Origin: Clostridium sp.
GTDB lineage: Bacteria > Bacillota > Clostridia > Clostridiales > Clostridiaceae
NCBI GenBank assembly: GCA_015058405.1
Contig: SVCL01000039.1
Location: 1 to 35,922, forward strand
Direction: 5' to 3'
Length of the DNA: 35,922 nt
Positions 22,215 to 31,089 of the stretch are shown one piece after another; the first letter of the stretch is position 1; every line of letters starts with the position of its first letter. A program made the position numbers and the translations under genes. Below the pieces are notes generated by a model, which worked only from the letters and a program-made list of their open reading frames with translations, was not told the DNA's origin and did not search any database.

Positions 22215-24236
22215 TTATTGTATTGCCATTAATGCTTCATGTACTTTAGGTACTAAATATCCGCTTCCACCTTTATCTTTTGCATCTTCTGCCATAGAAA
22301 CTATTAAAACATTTCCTTTAGCTCTATTAGTAGTCATAGCAGCAAACCAACCTGTTTCAGTACCAGTTTTATCATCTTGTGATGCTTTTAATTCAGCAGT
22401 ACCTGTCTTAGCTGCAATAGTTAATCCATCTATCATTGCACCATGACCTGTTCCATTTGGATTCTTAACTACTTGAATCATATCGTTTAATATAATAGAT
22501 GCTGATTCTTTAGAAATAACATTTTCTTTCCATACCTTCTTACTAGCTCCATCTGCTAATAAAGTAGGTGTTAATATATTTCCTTCATTTGCAAACATAG
22601 TATACATAGTTGCTAAATGCACTGGAGTAACAAGTATCTTGCCTTGTCCATATCCACTATCTGCAAGTTGAACTTCTTTACTTATGTTGCTTCCATCATC
22701 AGAATATTGTGATTTAGCTAATCCAAAGTCAAAAGGAATATCTTCCCCAAATCCAAAACTCTTAAGTTTATTACAGAAGTTTTCACTTCCTATGTTTAAT
22801 GCAGCCATTGCAAAATAGATATTATCTGAATAAACCATAGCATTTTCTAAATTAGCATTTTCATATCCATGTACTCTAGTAACATTATAGCTTCCCCAAG
22901 AAGAATCTTTTTGCCATGAATTACTTGTTATACCCATATCCTTATTTGGATCTATTGTTTTAGTTTCCAATCCTATTGCACCTGTTATTGGCTTAAATGT
23001 AGAACCTGGTGCAAATCCTGCCTTAAATCTATTATACATCGGTTTATTAGGATCATTATTCAAAGTATTCCACTTATCACTTGACATACCTAAAACAAAA
23101 TCATTTGGATCATATGAAGGTGTACTTACTAATGCTAGCACTTCTCCTGTATTTGGATTCATTGCTACTGATGCACCCTTATCTTGAGCAAGACCTTTAT
23201 AAAGATTAGATTGTAAAGTATTATCAATAGTTAACTTAACATTTTGTCCATCTTTTACATCCTTAGATATTACAGTGGATTTTTTACTTCCTTTTTCATC
23301 TTCTATATAAATCTCTACACCATCATTTCCTTTTAATTTATCTTCATATAATTTTTCTGCTCCTGACTTTCCAATTACAGAACTTGAGGTATATCCTTTT
23401 CCCTCTAATTCTTTTAATTCATCTGCAGTTATAGCTTGTACATATCCTGTTAAGTGAGCTGCTTCAGCACCTAATGGATATATTCTTGAAACTTTATCAG
23501 TAATTTTAATTCCTGTTATCTTTAAAAGTTGATCTTTTCTTGCATCATTTCCTGGAATAACTTTTAAAGGAACAAAAGTATCTGGTTGTACATATGATGC
23601 ACTAATTTTCTTATTTATATCCTCTGGAGACATTTCAAGAATTTGAGCTATACTATTTATTGCTTCTTCCTTATTTACTAGTCTACCTGGAACTATTCCT
23701 ACATTTGCAGCTTTTCCATCTGCAGCTAATATATTTCCATTTCTATCTAATATACTTCCTCTTTTTCCAGCAACTGAATTGATTCTTATTTTATAATTAT
23801 CATTTAATTCTGGAAAAATTAAATTTGAGCTCCAATCTATGACAAAGTTCTTTCCATCATCCTTAGTAAACTTCATTTCATTCGAAAAATTTATTTCTCC
23901 TGCTGAAGTATTCATAGTAAAATCATAATTTACTGTAGCTTTTCTACTATCTTTAGTAGTTTCTTTTACTTCTACTTCAATATCAACAGCTCCGACGCCT
24001 TCATAAATATTCTTATTTCTCTTAACGAAATCTTCTGACGATATCTTTCCTTGAGCTTCTTTTGAAATTAAATTGTACATTTCATCATATTTTTTATCTT
24101 TTAATAAATCAAAGTATTCTTCAAGTACTTTTTCAGGTTTACTTGAATTATTTCTTATATAATAAATCCCAAATGCTCCCCCTGCTAAAAGTATAGCAAC
24201 AACACCAATAATCGCTATTTTTAAACCTTTCTTCAT
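22215..24236 (-). CDS. MecA-like class B penicillin-binding protein (transpeptidase)
   Basis: The 673-aa protein starts with one membrane anchor (7-27). An NTF2-like MecA N-terminal domain follows (about 32-145, KPEKVLEEYFDLLKDKKYDE), then the PBP dimerisation domain (about 150-320, RGSILDRNGNILA) and a transpeptidase domain. Active-site motifs are intact: S412-TFK in APGSTFKPI, S470-D-N in VYSDN and K610-T-G in AAKTGTAE. Such enzymes cross-link peptidoglycan during septum or wall synthesis. The MecA-type extension is found in low-affinity beta-lactam-tolerant PBPs of Gram-positives, but also widely in clostridia, so resistance cannot be claimed. AAGGAGATG lies upstream of the start. Confidence 0.94.
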   Translation of the reverse strand: MKKGLKIAIIGVVAILLAGGAFGIYYIRNNSSKPEKVLEEYFDLLKDKKYDEMYNLISKEAQGKISSEDFVKRNKNIYEGVGAVDIEVEVKETTKDSRKATVNYDFTMNTSAGEINFSNEMKFTKDDGKNFVIDWSSNLIFPELNDNYKIRINSVAGKRGSILDRNGNILAADGKAANVGIVPGRLVNKEEAINSIAQILEMSPEDINKKISASYVQPDTFVPLKVIPGNDARKDQLLKITGIKITDKVSRIYPLGAEAAHLTGYVQAITADELKELEGKGYTSSSVIGKSGAEKLYEDKLKGNDGVEIYIEDEKGSKKSTVISKDVKDGQNVKLTIDNTLQSNLYKGLAQDKGASVAMNPNTGEVLALVSTPSYDPNDFVLGMSSDKWNTLNNDPNKPMYNRFKAGFAPGSTFKPITGAIGLETKTIDPNKDMGITSNSWQKDSSWGSYNVTRVHGYENANLENAMVYSDNIYFAMAALNIGSENFCNKLKSFGFGEDIPFDFGLAKSQYSDDGSNISKEVQLADSGYGQGKILVTPVHLATMYTMFANEGNILTPTLLADGASKKVWKENVISKESASIILNDMIQVVKNPNGTGHGAMIDGLTIAAKTGTAELKASQDDKTGTETGWFAAMTTNRAKGNVLIVSMAEDAKDKGGSGYLVPKVHEALMAIQ

Positions 24237-24322
24237 GTATTCATCTCCTTATTATATTGTATTTTATAATCCATATTATACCATATTACGAGGAGTTAAT
24301 TAATACATTATTTCGTAAGGTT

Positions 24323-24613
24323 TTAAAAGTTAATTTTTTCATCATATTTCATTGTGAGCTCTAATCTATTTACATTTTCATCTATATGTTCATCTAAAAC
24401 AATAAATCCTTCTTTTTTATAAAATTCTACTGCATTAAAATTTTCGCTATACACTGTTAAAGTTAAATTGCTATATATATTTTTTACATATTCTAAAAGT
24501 TCACTTCCTATTCCATTTCCTTGACAATCTACCTTTACAAAAAGTGCCCCTATAAATCCACCTTCCAGTATACTTATAAAGCCTTTAATTTCATCATCTT
24601 CTTCATATACATT
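24323..24613 (-). pseudogene. Beheaded GNAT acetyltransferase fragment
   Basis: A 96-codon frame without a start codon encodes the C-terminal part of a GNAT protein: VYEEDDEIKGFISILEG, then FVKVDCQGNGIGSELL (acetyl-CoA loop), TVYSENFNAVEFYKKEGF and a normal C-terminal end. The roughly 55 N-terminal residues expected before VYEED are absent. The frame is closed by TGA at 24614-24616, only a dozen bases from the end of the relaxase gene. The break coincides with the mobilisation segment, so insertion or deletion of that element probably removed the 5' end. Confidence 0.75.
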
Positions 24614-24624
24614 TCATCTCCATT

Positions 24625-25380
24625 TTATATATCTTTATTATTATCCTCTTTAAATAAATTATTTACTGACTCTTTGCCATATTCCCCTCCTAACTTACTT
24701 CCTCTAATTATTTTACCCTCTTCTTTATTTTTATAAAAAATATTGTTCTTAGTTTCAATAACATTAATATCATACTTTTCATCTAACAATTCTTTGAATT
24801 TTTCTAAATTATCAGTAGTATCCTTAACTTCATCTATAGCTTGTCTAAATTTATTTTTCCAAGTTATAACTCCACGCTTTTCAATTCTGTATTCTTCATC
24901 AGTTTTAGATATACCTTTTGACGTATCTAAATTTATCTCCCTATATCCTTCTCTCCTACAAATGTAATTACTACTAATCTTCATTTCTTCTAATCGTTTA
25001 GGCGAAATTTGAAGTTTCAATCCATTATCTATATTTACACTATTAATTATAAAATGATTATGAAGATGATTTCTATCAATATGGGTAACAATATAAACTT
25101 GATGCCCCTTTATATTTTCTTCAATCCACTCTATTCCAAGCTTATGCGCTTTAATATCTTCTATATTATCTTCTGGACTAAAAGATTGAGTTATATGATA
25201 ATATTGTTTTCCTAAAGGTTTATTATATAGTTCTTTTATTATATTAAACTCTAATTCTACATTATCAGGAGTACAGTTAATACCTGATCTTAAATCATCT
25301 CTTGTCTTTCCTTCAGATGCCAAGTATTCAAGTTGATTTTTAAGACTCTTTGTTGCTGGTAAATTTTTTATAACAGCCAT
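24625..25380 (-). CDS. MobA/VirD2-like relaxase, probably C-terminally truncated
   Basis: The 251-aa protein carries the relaxase metal-binding three-His motif at 99-113: THIDRNHLHNHFIIN with H100, H105, H107 and N113. An upstream KQYYHITQSF (59-68) resembles the conserved strand with the YH pair. The N-terminus MAVIKNLPATKSLKNQLEYL is typical of relaxases on clostridial mobilisable elements. Relaxases nick at oriT and carry the strand during conjugal transfer. Family members are usually well over 400 residues; this one ends at NNLFKEDNNKDI and is followed at once by a truncated GNAT gene. Transfer function is therefore doubtful. GGGAG precedes the ATG. Confidence 0.8.
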   Translation of the reverse strand: MAVIKNLPATKSLKNQLEYLASEGKTRDDLRSGINCTPDNVELEFNIIKELYNKPLGKQYYHITQSFSPEDNIEDIKAHKLGIEWIEENIKGHQVYIVTHIDRNHLHNHFIINSVNIDNGLKLQISPKRLEEMKISSNYICRREGYREINLDTSKGISKTDEEYRIEKRGVITWKNKFRQAIDEVKDTTDNLEKFKELLDEKYDINVIETKNNIFYKNKEEGKIIRGSKLGGEYGKESVNNLFKEDNNKDI

Positions 25381-25404
25381 AGCTTATCTCCCTGTAATTT
25401 AAAT

Positions 25405-25485
25405 CTATTTTCTAATTTCATAATAAATACAATGATGCACTTTTCCCTTATATTCAATATCATCATTCTTAAGCTTAAAAAACAT
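25405..25485 (-). CDS. Possible 26-residue ORF between mobC and the relaxase
   Basis: ATG at 25485 opens a 26-codon frame (MFFKLKNDDIEYKGKVHHCI then YYEIRK). GGGGG (in gtagggggtag) sits about eight bases upstream. The SD and its position within the mobilisation operon are the only support. I do not recognise the product; it could equally be the broken start of a larger gene or a spurious frame. Confidence 0.3.
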   Translation of the reverse strand: MFFKLKNDDIEYKGKVHHCIYYEIRK

Positions 25486-25540
25486 ATTTTCTACCCCCTA
25501 CACACTATTAAATTTTTACTATAATTAATTATATACTCTT

Positions 25541-25864
25541 TTATTCCTTTCCTTCTTTTAATGTTTTCTCTATTAAACTCCAAAGGTTCATAAGCTTTTC
25601 CTGTGATAACTTAATGTTTTCTAAGCTTCCATCTTCTCCACTATTTAATTCCCTAGCTAATCTATTTAATGTATTTCCTTCTTTGCTTAGTTCTAACAAT
25701 ACTTCTTTTAAACCATCTATAACTAAAATATTTTTATCTAATGAACTTCTTAATAAATACTCTTGTTTTGTTAAATTAGATGTTTTAGCTTTTTCATCAA
25801 TTAACTTTAATTCTTCTTCTGTAGCCCAGAATTTCACTTGCTTAGGTCTTGTCCTTTTTGTCAT
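25541..25864 (-). CDS. MobC-like relaxosome accessory protein
   Basis: The 107-aa protein starts with a ribbon-helix-helix-like basic segment (RPKQVKFWATEEELKLIDEKA, SNLTKQEYLLRSSL). It continues with the MobC signature region (LLELSKEGNTLNRLARELN), matching the family pattern of an L-x-x-x-G-N-N-L-N-Q-I-A-R type. MobC proteins bind oriT and help the relaxase open the strands. It lies upstream of, and in the same direction as, the relaxase gene, as usual in mobilisable elements. GGGAG lies seven bases before the ATG. It appears intact. Confidence 0.8.
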   Translation of the reverse strand: MTKRTRPKQVKFWATEEELKLIDEKAKTSNLTKQEYLLRSSLDKNILVIDGLKEVLLELSKEGNTLNRLARELNSGEDGSLENIKLSQEKLMNLWSLIEKTLKEGKE

Positions 25865-25879
25865 AATTTCTCCCTTTTC

Positions 25880-25895
25880 ATTTGAGTACCCAAAT
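25880..25895. other. Small palindrome upstream of mobC (possible oriT or operator part)
   Basis: atttgagtacccaaat forms a 5-bp stem around a 6-nt loop directly upstream of the mobC SD. oriT sites and MobC operators often lie in this position. I cannot recognise a nic site, so this is a location-based guess. Confidence 0.2.
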
Positions 25896-26030
25896 ACTAA
25901 TCTTGCTTAATTATTTATATTTTTCTATTTTCTTTCAGTATATATTATTTTTCCTCTTTATTCAACAATATATAAAATTATATACTATAATACTTTATAG
26001 GAATATTTTATTCTAAATATAAAAACAAAA

Positions 26031-26064
26031 AGGATAAACCCAAAAATTAATTTGAGTTCATCCT
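26031..26064 (-). terminator. Hairpin terminator after the ion channel gene
   Basis: aggatgaactca and tgggtttatcct (minus strand) form a 12-bp stem with two G-U pairs, followed by TTTTTGTTTTT. It overlaps the final region just after the channel stop. Confidence 0.8.
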
Positions 26065-26067
26065 CTT

Positions 26068-26823
26068 TTAACACCTATCTTTAAAAGAATATATACTTCC
26101 TAGAAAGATGGTTATACATATAATACTTGTAATAGATATAATTATCACCATAACTTTAGCTGCCAGTGTTACAGGAATAATATCTCCAAAACCTATTGTA
26201 GTAAAGGTAACAATTGTATAATAAAAAAGATCCAAAAAACCTCTAGTATTAGAAAATGCTATCCCATCAAAAGCATTTATTATACATACTCCTAAAAATA
26301 AATCCATTAAAATCATTGCTACCACTATTATAGAGGCAATTAAAATTCTAATAAAACTACTGGCTTCTATATCATCAAACTTAGTACTATAAGGATTTTT
26401 CATTATCTTAAATAATATCTTCAAATTTAATAAATAAGATATAGTTACTCCTATCACTTCACTTATAAAATATTGCTTCAAGCTTTTGGGAAACAATAAT
26501 ATTCCCGTTGTATATGCAGTTATCAAAAAATAGCTTAATAAAAAATCTGCTCTAAGTGTCATATTTTCATTTTTTAACTTGGACAAATAAATATTCGAAC
26601 TAATTAATAAAATATACCCAGTTAAATAATATATTACTCCACTAAAAATAATAGTATATATTATAATATAAATGTTATTATCCAAATATTTACTCATAAT
26701 TTTATAAATACTAATTATGCTAAAACCTTCAGATATAACTATCATTAATACTTGTATAATTTTTATTAGTACATCTTTTTCTTTAAGTAAGTCTTTATAA
26801 TTAGAATTTATTTTCTTTAGCAC
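26068..26823 (-). CDS. Potassium-channel-family membrane protein
   Basis: The 251-aa protein has several hydrophobic segments (about 20-40, 50-75, 95-112, 118-140, 157-182 and 222-246). A pore loop before the last helix reads TFTTIGFGDIIP, whose TTIGFG (208-213) is the K+ selectivity filter with Phe in place of Tyr, a known variant. No cytoplasmic RCK/TrkA-N domain follows. It probably conducts K+ down its gradient. The listed start is GTG at 26823, with no convincing SD upstream; an in-frame TAA lies 30 bases further up, so any alternative start would be internal. A terminator follows. No linked partner is evident. Confidence 0.85.
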   Translation of the reverse strand: MLKKINSNYKDLLKEKDVLIKIIQVLMIVISEGFSIISIYKIMSKYLDNNIYIIIYTIIFSGVIYYLTGYILLISSNIYLSKLKNENMTLRADFLLSYFLITAYTTGILLFPKSLKQYFISEVIGVTISYLLNLKILFKIMKNPYSTKFDDIEASSFIRILIASIIVVAMILMDLFLGVCIINAFDGIAFSNTRGFLDLFYYTIVTFTTIGFGDIIPVTLAAKVMVIIISITSIICITIFLGSIYSFKDRC

Positions 26824-26990
26824 AAATACAAAAGAACATATATACTTTTTTATTAAATTAATTTTAGTAAAGCATAAAATTATAATTACCGTTAAAGTTA
26901 TAAATACTATACCATATTCACCTCTATTAATATTAATAACTAATTATATAATATGTTCTTTAAATTTTATTGATTCTATTTATAAACATT

Positions 26991-27683
26991 TTAATTACAA
27001 TATTTTTTGATAATACTATTAACTATACTATTTACTACTTCTGTAATATTAAATTCACTTATAGCAAACGTATATTTAATCATCACTTCATTTACTTTTA
27101 TATTAATTTCATCAGCATTAATTTTTCTAAAACTACTTTCTAATAATGGTTTACTTAACTTGTCAGCCATTCTTAAGAAAAGGATTAATATTTTAATGTC
27201 CTCATTTATATCCTCTTCAGTTCTATTAATCTTTACTGACTTTAAACTTTTATGCATTTCTATAAGCATACATACTAAATTAGCTGTATTATCATCTACA
27301 ACAGGTACTTCTATTAAATTTCCCTCTTCATCATTAAATGAATACCTTATTCCCTGTAGCTTTTTTTCCATCCATCTTGCACCTGAAATTGCATGTTTCT
27401 TGTCTAACTTTCTAATATCATGAGTTAAGGCTGCTAAATATAAAATATTTTTTAAATACTTTTTTTCCTCTTCACTACATTCTTTATTAAAGTTATCATT
27501 AAACATTGCTTCTGCTAAATCAGCTACAGATTTACAATGAATTCTTCTATATAAAAGTATATCTTTTATAGCTGAATATTTATATTTTTCTTTATACTCT
27601 TCCTTACTCATTTCCCATAGTACATTACTAAGTTCTAAAAGATTTTCTTTACTTAAATCAATAAATTTATTTTCACTTCCCAT
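26991..27683 (-). CDS. HD-domain phosphohydrolase-like protein
   Basis: The 230-aa protein has the HD metal-binding pattern in order: H49 in RRIHCKSVADLA, H88-D89 in ALTHDIRK, H97 in KKHAISGARWM, H144 in LIEMHKS and D174 in LRMADKLSKP. The arrangement resembles the YqeK-type HD hydrolases that cleave nucleotide substrates, but overall similarity is too weak to name a substrate. The N-terminal 35 residues are a charged helix. It lies 23 bases downstream of the alcohol dehydrogenase gene and is probably cotranscribed with it. GGGAG lies eight bases before the ATG. Confidence 0.8.
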   Translation of the reverse strand: MGSENKFIDLSKENLLELSNVLWEMSKEEYKEKYKYSAIKDILLYRRIHCKSVADLAEAMFNDNFNKECSEEEKKYLKNILYLAALTHDIRKLDKKHAISGARWMEKKLQGIRYSFNDEEGNLIEVPVVDDNTANLVCMLIEMHKSLKSVKINRTEEDINEDIKILILFLRMADKLSKPLLESSFRKINADEINIKVNEVMIKYTFAISEFNITEVVNSIVNSIIKKYCN

Positions 27684-27706
27684 AATTATCTCCCTTTTAT
27701 GTAGTT

Positions 27707-28870
27707 TTACAATGCAGCTTTAAATATATTTAAAACATCCTTTTCGTCTAAAGGTACATATGCATTATCAAGACCTTTTGCTGCTTTCATAGCCATTACA
27801 TTAAGATTTTCTGTTCCTATTCCAACTTCACTTAATGTTGATGGCATATTTAATTTTCTAAAAAAATTATAAGTTCTTTTTATAGCTCTATTAGCTATAG
27901 TATACTTATCTAAGCTACTATCTATCCCCCATACATTTACTCCATATTTAGCAAATCTATCAACAGTATCATCATTTAAAATATACTTCATCCAAAAAGG
28001 AGTTAAAATAGCAAGTCCTATTCCATGAGTTATATTATAATATGCACTCAATTCATGTTCCATAGGATGAACTGACCATGCATTATTATCAGTTCCATAA
28101 GAAATCAATCCGTTTAAAGCCAAACTAGATGCCCACATTAAATTAGCTCTAGCCTCATAATTATTTGGATCATTATAAGCAATTTCACCATATTTAATAC
28201 ATGTCTTTAGTAAAGTTTCTGATATACCATCTTGAATATCAATTGAATTACCTGTATTAAAATAACTTTCAAATATATGACTCATAATATCCGCTGTACC
28301 AGCTGCTGTTTGATCCTTAGGTACTGTATATGTATACTCTGGATCCAAAATTGATACTTTTGGTCTCATATCTCTGTGACCGGTTCCAATCTTATCGTTT
28401 GTTTCTACATTTGATATAACTGCATATTCATCCATTTCTGAACCTGTAGCCGATAAAGTTAATATAGTTATTATAGGTAATACTTTATCTATCTTTGATG
28501 GATTTAATACTAAATCCCATGGATCTCCATCATAATTTGCACCAGCAGCTATAACTTTAGCACAATCAATAGTACTACCGCCCCCGACAGCTAATACTAC
28601 ATCTATATTGTTTTCCTTACAAGCTTCAACACCTTCACAAACTTTTTCAATACTAGGATTAGGTTCTACACCACTTAACTCAACATAAGAAATTTCTGCA
28701 TCTCTTATAATTTTTATTATATTATCATAAAGACCTATTCTTTTTATACTTCCTCCACCATATACTAAAAGAACATTGTTTCCATATTCTTTAATAGATA
28801 AAGCTAAGTTTTGTATTTGCCCCTTACCAAAATGGACTTTTGTAGGGATTGAATAATCAAAGTTTTTCAT
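27707..28870 (-). CDS. bdhA: Iron-containing NAD(P)H-dependent butanol dehydrogenase
   Basis: The 387-aa protein aligns almost end to end with the BdhA/BdhB butanol dehydrogenases of solventogenic clostridia (FDYSIPTKVHFGKG, YGGGSIKR, ELSGVEPNP). It has the nucleotide-binding GGGST at 96-100 and iron ligands D194 and H198 in GTADIMSHIFE, H268 in VHPMEHELSAYY and H282 in ITHGIGLA. It reduces butyraldehyde or other aldehydes to alcohols in fermentation. The symbol is assigned by family; it could be bdhB or a YqhD-like broad-range paralogue. GGGAGG lies ten bases before the ATG. The HD-domain gene follows in the same transcript. Confidence 0.92.
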   Translation of the reverse strand: MKNFDYSIPTKVHFGKGQIQNLALSIKEYGNNVLLVYGGGSIKRIGLYDNIIKIIRDAEISYVELSGVEPNPSIEKVCEGVEACKENNIDVVLAVGGGSTIDCAKVIAAGANYDGDPWDLVLNPSKIDKVLPIITILTLSATGSEMDEYAVISNVETNDKIGTGHRDMRPKVSILDPEYTYTVPKDQTAAGTADIMSHIFESYFNTGNSIDIQDGISETLLKTCIKYGEIAYNDPNNYEARANLMWASSLALNGLISYGTDNNAWSVHPMEHELSAYYNITHGIGLAILTPFWMKYILNDDTVDRFAKYGVNVWGIDSSLDKYTIANRAIKRTYNFFRKLNMPSTLSEVGIGTENLNVMAMKAAKGLDNAYVPLDEKDVLNIFKAAL

Positions 28871-29034
28871 TCACACACGCCTCCCTTATATATTATAATT
28901 TTACACCTTTTTATTTATTCTGCAAATAATCACTATCCTATATTATACACAATAATTTATTTTTATAGAATATAATACTTCTTAAAATATACCAACAAAT
29001 CCTGAGTTAAAGTGACCCTATTTACAAATAAAAA

Positions 29035-29104
29035 TTGAGAATGAACTCTTTAAACTGAATCTAAAATATTAATTTCATCCTCAACTTAAAATTTTCATTC
29101 TCAA
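29035..29104 (-). terminator. Terminator with two alternative 5' arms after the cysteine protease gene
   Basis: On the minus strand TTGAGAATGAA (29104-29094) and TTGAGGATGAA (29084-29074) can each pair with TTCATTCTCAA (29045-29035), the first perfectly and the second with one G-U pair. TTTTTATTT follows the 3' arm. Loops are long (about 48 and 28 nt). Confidence 0.5.
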
Positions 29105-29160
29105 CCTTAATTTTTTATATTATATATATTTATTTAACTTCATATTAATAAATATGTTAA

Positions 29161-30918
29161 TTATTTTCTTGTCATATTTATAGTATAAGTCTTTTTAGTT
29201 CCATCCTCAGCTTGTACTTCTACAGGAATTTGTTTGTTTTTATTACTAGCTTTAAAGTTAATTATAGCTTGTCCTGAATTTGCATTAATTTTATTTCCGT
29301 TAATAGATACTATTTTAGCCTTTTTATTTGAAGTAGTAACTCTAGCAACAAATAAACTTCTTAAAGCAGGTGATGTATAATAATACTTATCATCTATCAA
29401 ACTTTTTGTTATATCTTTCAAACCTATTTTTACGCTTTTTAAAGATGTATCTGAACTAGGTACTGGTTTTACCACTTCACTTTTCTTTGTTAAAGCTTTA
29501 ATAGATAAATTTCTTGCTACATCAGAGTTTTCATTTATATCTACAATATTATCTCCATCTATATAGTAACTTTCACCTTTATTAGCTTCAGCATTAAATA
29601 ATCCTTCTGTAGTTTCTTCATCTCCTATAGAAGCTTGAATATTGCCTTTTTCACCATCTAAAGTTACTATAATTGCACCTTTACCTTTTGGTAAATTAAA
29701 GTTTTTTGCGTCTACTGACATATATCCTTTGTATGCTACTGTACCTGAATTCAATACAACCTTTTTGCTTAAATTAATAGTGTCATTTTCAAAAGGTGCA
29801 TAACTTATTTCATATTTAGAACCTTCTGAATATGATAAAAACATAACTTTTTCTAAAGTATTATATTCTTCACTAAAATCATACACATTAGCAAAACTCA
29901 ATTTCTCTACATCTTGACCATCCTTTGTAAGACCATAAGTAGCTACAGTTCCATAAGGATCATGTTGGTATAACTTCTCATTTTTATCTATTTCTTTTGT
30001 ACTCTCTACTGCTACATTATAATCATATGCAGAATTCAAACAATCTACATCTTCATAAGATATCCATATATATCCCTCATCTCCATAGTCCTTACCATAA
30101 CTATTCTTTATAAGCCAAGCTCCATTTTTTGAAGGTTTTCCTTCTCCTCCAAAGTTTTCTTTAGGATAATTATCATCCCATCCAACTACTAGTACTTCAT
30201 GATTTGGAAGTTCATCTCCTGTATAACAATAACTATTTGTTTTACTATCATAATAACTTTCATCATGATAATAACCTGTATCTATGCTGCCATATTTCTT
30301 TATGGCATTTTTAATAGATTGTTTATCTCCATTTACAAATACTAATCCAGTTACATTTTTACTTACTGGTGCTGTATCAAAATTAGAAGGTTTAGTTCCA
30401 CCATATCTTCCATAGTAAGGAATATCCGCTTCATTTTTAGGGCCTGCAAAAGAAGTTAAATAACCTGTTGATATAAGTTCATATCCACCTTCGAAATCTC
30501 TTCTATCCCATCCATATCCTTTTTCATCTTGCATAGCCCACCATCTCATATGCTCTTCTGAGAAATCATACTCTTTTTCACCTTTGTATTTTAAATGTGT
30601 TTCAACATTTGCTAAAGCAGCAAATGTCCAACAACTACTTAACCCCAATTGATTTTTTACAGATGTAGTTAATCCTAATGGTCTTGGATCATATTTTTCT
30701 TCAACTCCCATTCTATATGGAGTTCTAATAGTAGTAGATTCTATTTTAAATGGTGATATTATTCTTCCTTTATTCTTACTTACTTGCTGATTATATAATG
30801 GATTCCTATTATCCTTTACTGCATATTCTGCTGCCTTAGCTTTAACTGGTACTATAGTTACTAAACATGAAGCTATAGCAGTAAATGCTATTATACTTTT
30901 TAATTTATTCTTATTCAT
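29161..30918 (-). CDS. Secreted papain-family (C1) cysteine protease with lectin-like domain
   Basis: The 585-aa protein has a signal peptide (about 1-30, ending KAKAAEY), a short propeptide and a C1A peptidase domain from about 75. Catalytic residues are Q90 and C96 in VKNQLGLSSCWTFAA, H240 in LPNHEVLVVGWDD and N272 in AWLIKNSYG. Residues about 320-475 match the lectin-like domain that commonly follows this peptidase in clostridia (YDFSEEYNTLEKVMFLSYSEG). The C-terminal 90 residues (SLKSVKIG ... KTYTINMTRK) look like a cadherin-like or immunoglobulin-like beta-sandwich of the kind used for surface attachment. The domain order recalls Cwp84-like surface proteases without the CWB2 anchors. GGGGGAG lies before the start. 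Confidence 0.9.
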   Translation of the reverse strand: MNKNKLKSIIAFTAIASCLVTIVPVKAKAAEYAVKDNRNPLYNQQVSKNKGRIISPFKIESTTIRTPYRMGVEEKYDPRPLGLTTSVKNQLGLSSCWTFAALANVETHLKYKGEKEYDFSEEHMRWWAMQDEKGYGWDRRDFEGGYELISTGYLTSFAGPKNEADIPYYGRYGGTKPSNFDTAPVSKNVTGLVFVNGDKQSIKNAIKKYGSIDTGYYHDESYYDSKTNSYCYTGDELPNHEVLVVGWDDNYPKENFGGEGKPSKNGAWLIKNSYGKDYGDEGYIWISYEDVDCLNSAYDYNVAVESTKEIDKNEKLYQHDPYGTVATYGLTKDGQDVEKLSFANVYDFSEEYNTLEKVMFLSYSEGSKYEISYAPFENDTINLSKKVVLNSGTVAYKGYMSVDAKNFNLPKGKGAIIVTLDGEKGNIQASIGDEETTEGLFNAEANKGESYYIDGDNIVDINENSDVARNLSIKALTKKSEVVKPVPSSDTSLKSVKIGLKDITKSLIDDKYYYTSPALRSLFVARVTTSNKKAKIVSINGNKINANSGQAIINFKASNKNKQIPVEVQAEDGTKKTYTINMTRK

Positions 30919-31028
30919 TATTACTCCCCCTTTTTTTATATATTATTACATTTTTTATCTTAAAAGTCCACTTATTTACTGTTGCAAATAACCATAATTT
31001 CAATATTTTATTAACGCGCACCAAAAAA

Positions 31029-31067
31029 AGACCAAGATAAATTCATTTTGAAATTTATCTTGATCTT
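31029..31067 (-). terminator. Strong hairpin terminator of the sufCB operon
   Basis: The minus strand forms a stem of about 16 bp (aagatcaagataaatt with aatttatcttggtctt) around a 7-nt loop, followed by TTTTTTT, about 20 bp after the sufB stop. Confidence 0.9.
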
Positions 31068-31089
31068 AACTTTATATTATTAGAAATTT

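Noticed and set aside
22215..24236. PBP as an acquired methicillin-resistance determinant
   Set aside because: The MecA-type N-terminal domain is common in chromosomal clostridial PBPs, and nothing around it indicates transfer.
27007..27423. 138-aa hydrophobic plus-strand frame
   Set aside because: Lies wholly antisense to the HD-domain gene, which has clear metal-binding motifs and an SD.
28871..29000. Rex-type operator upstream of the butanol dehydrogenase gene
   Set aside because: No TTGTTAA-N4-TTAACAA-like sequence was found; only a TATAAT box is visible.
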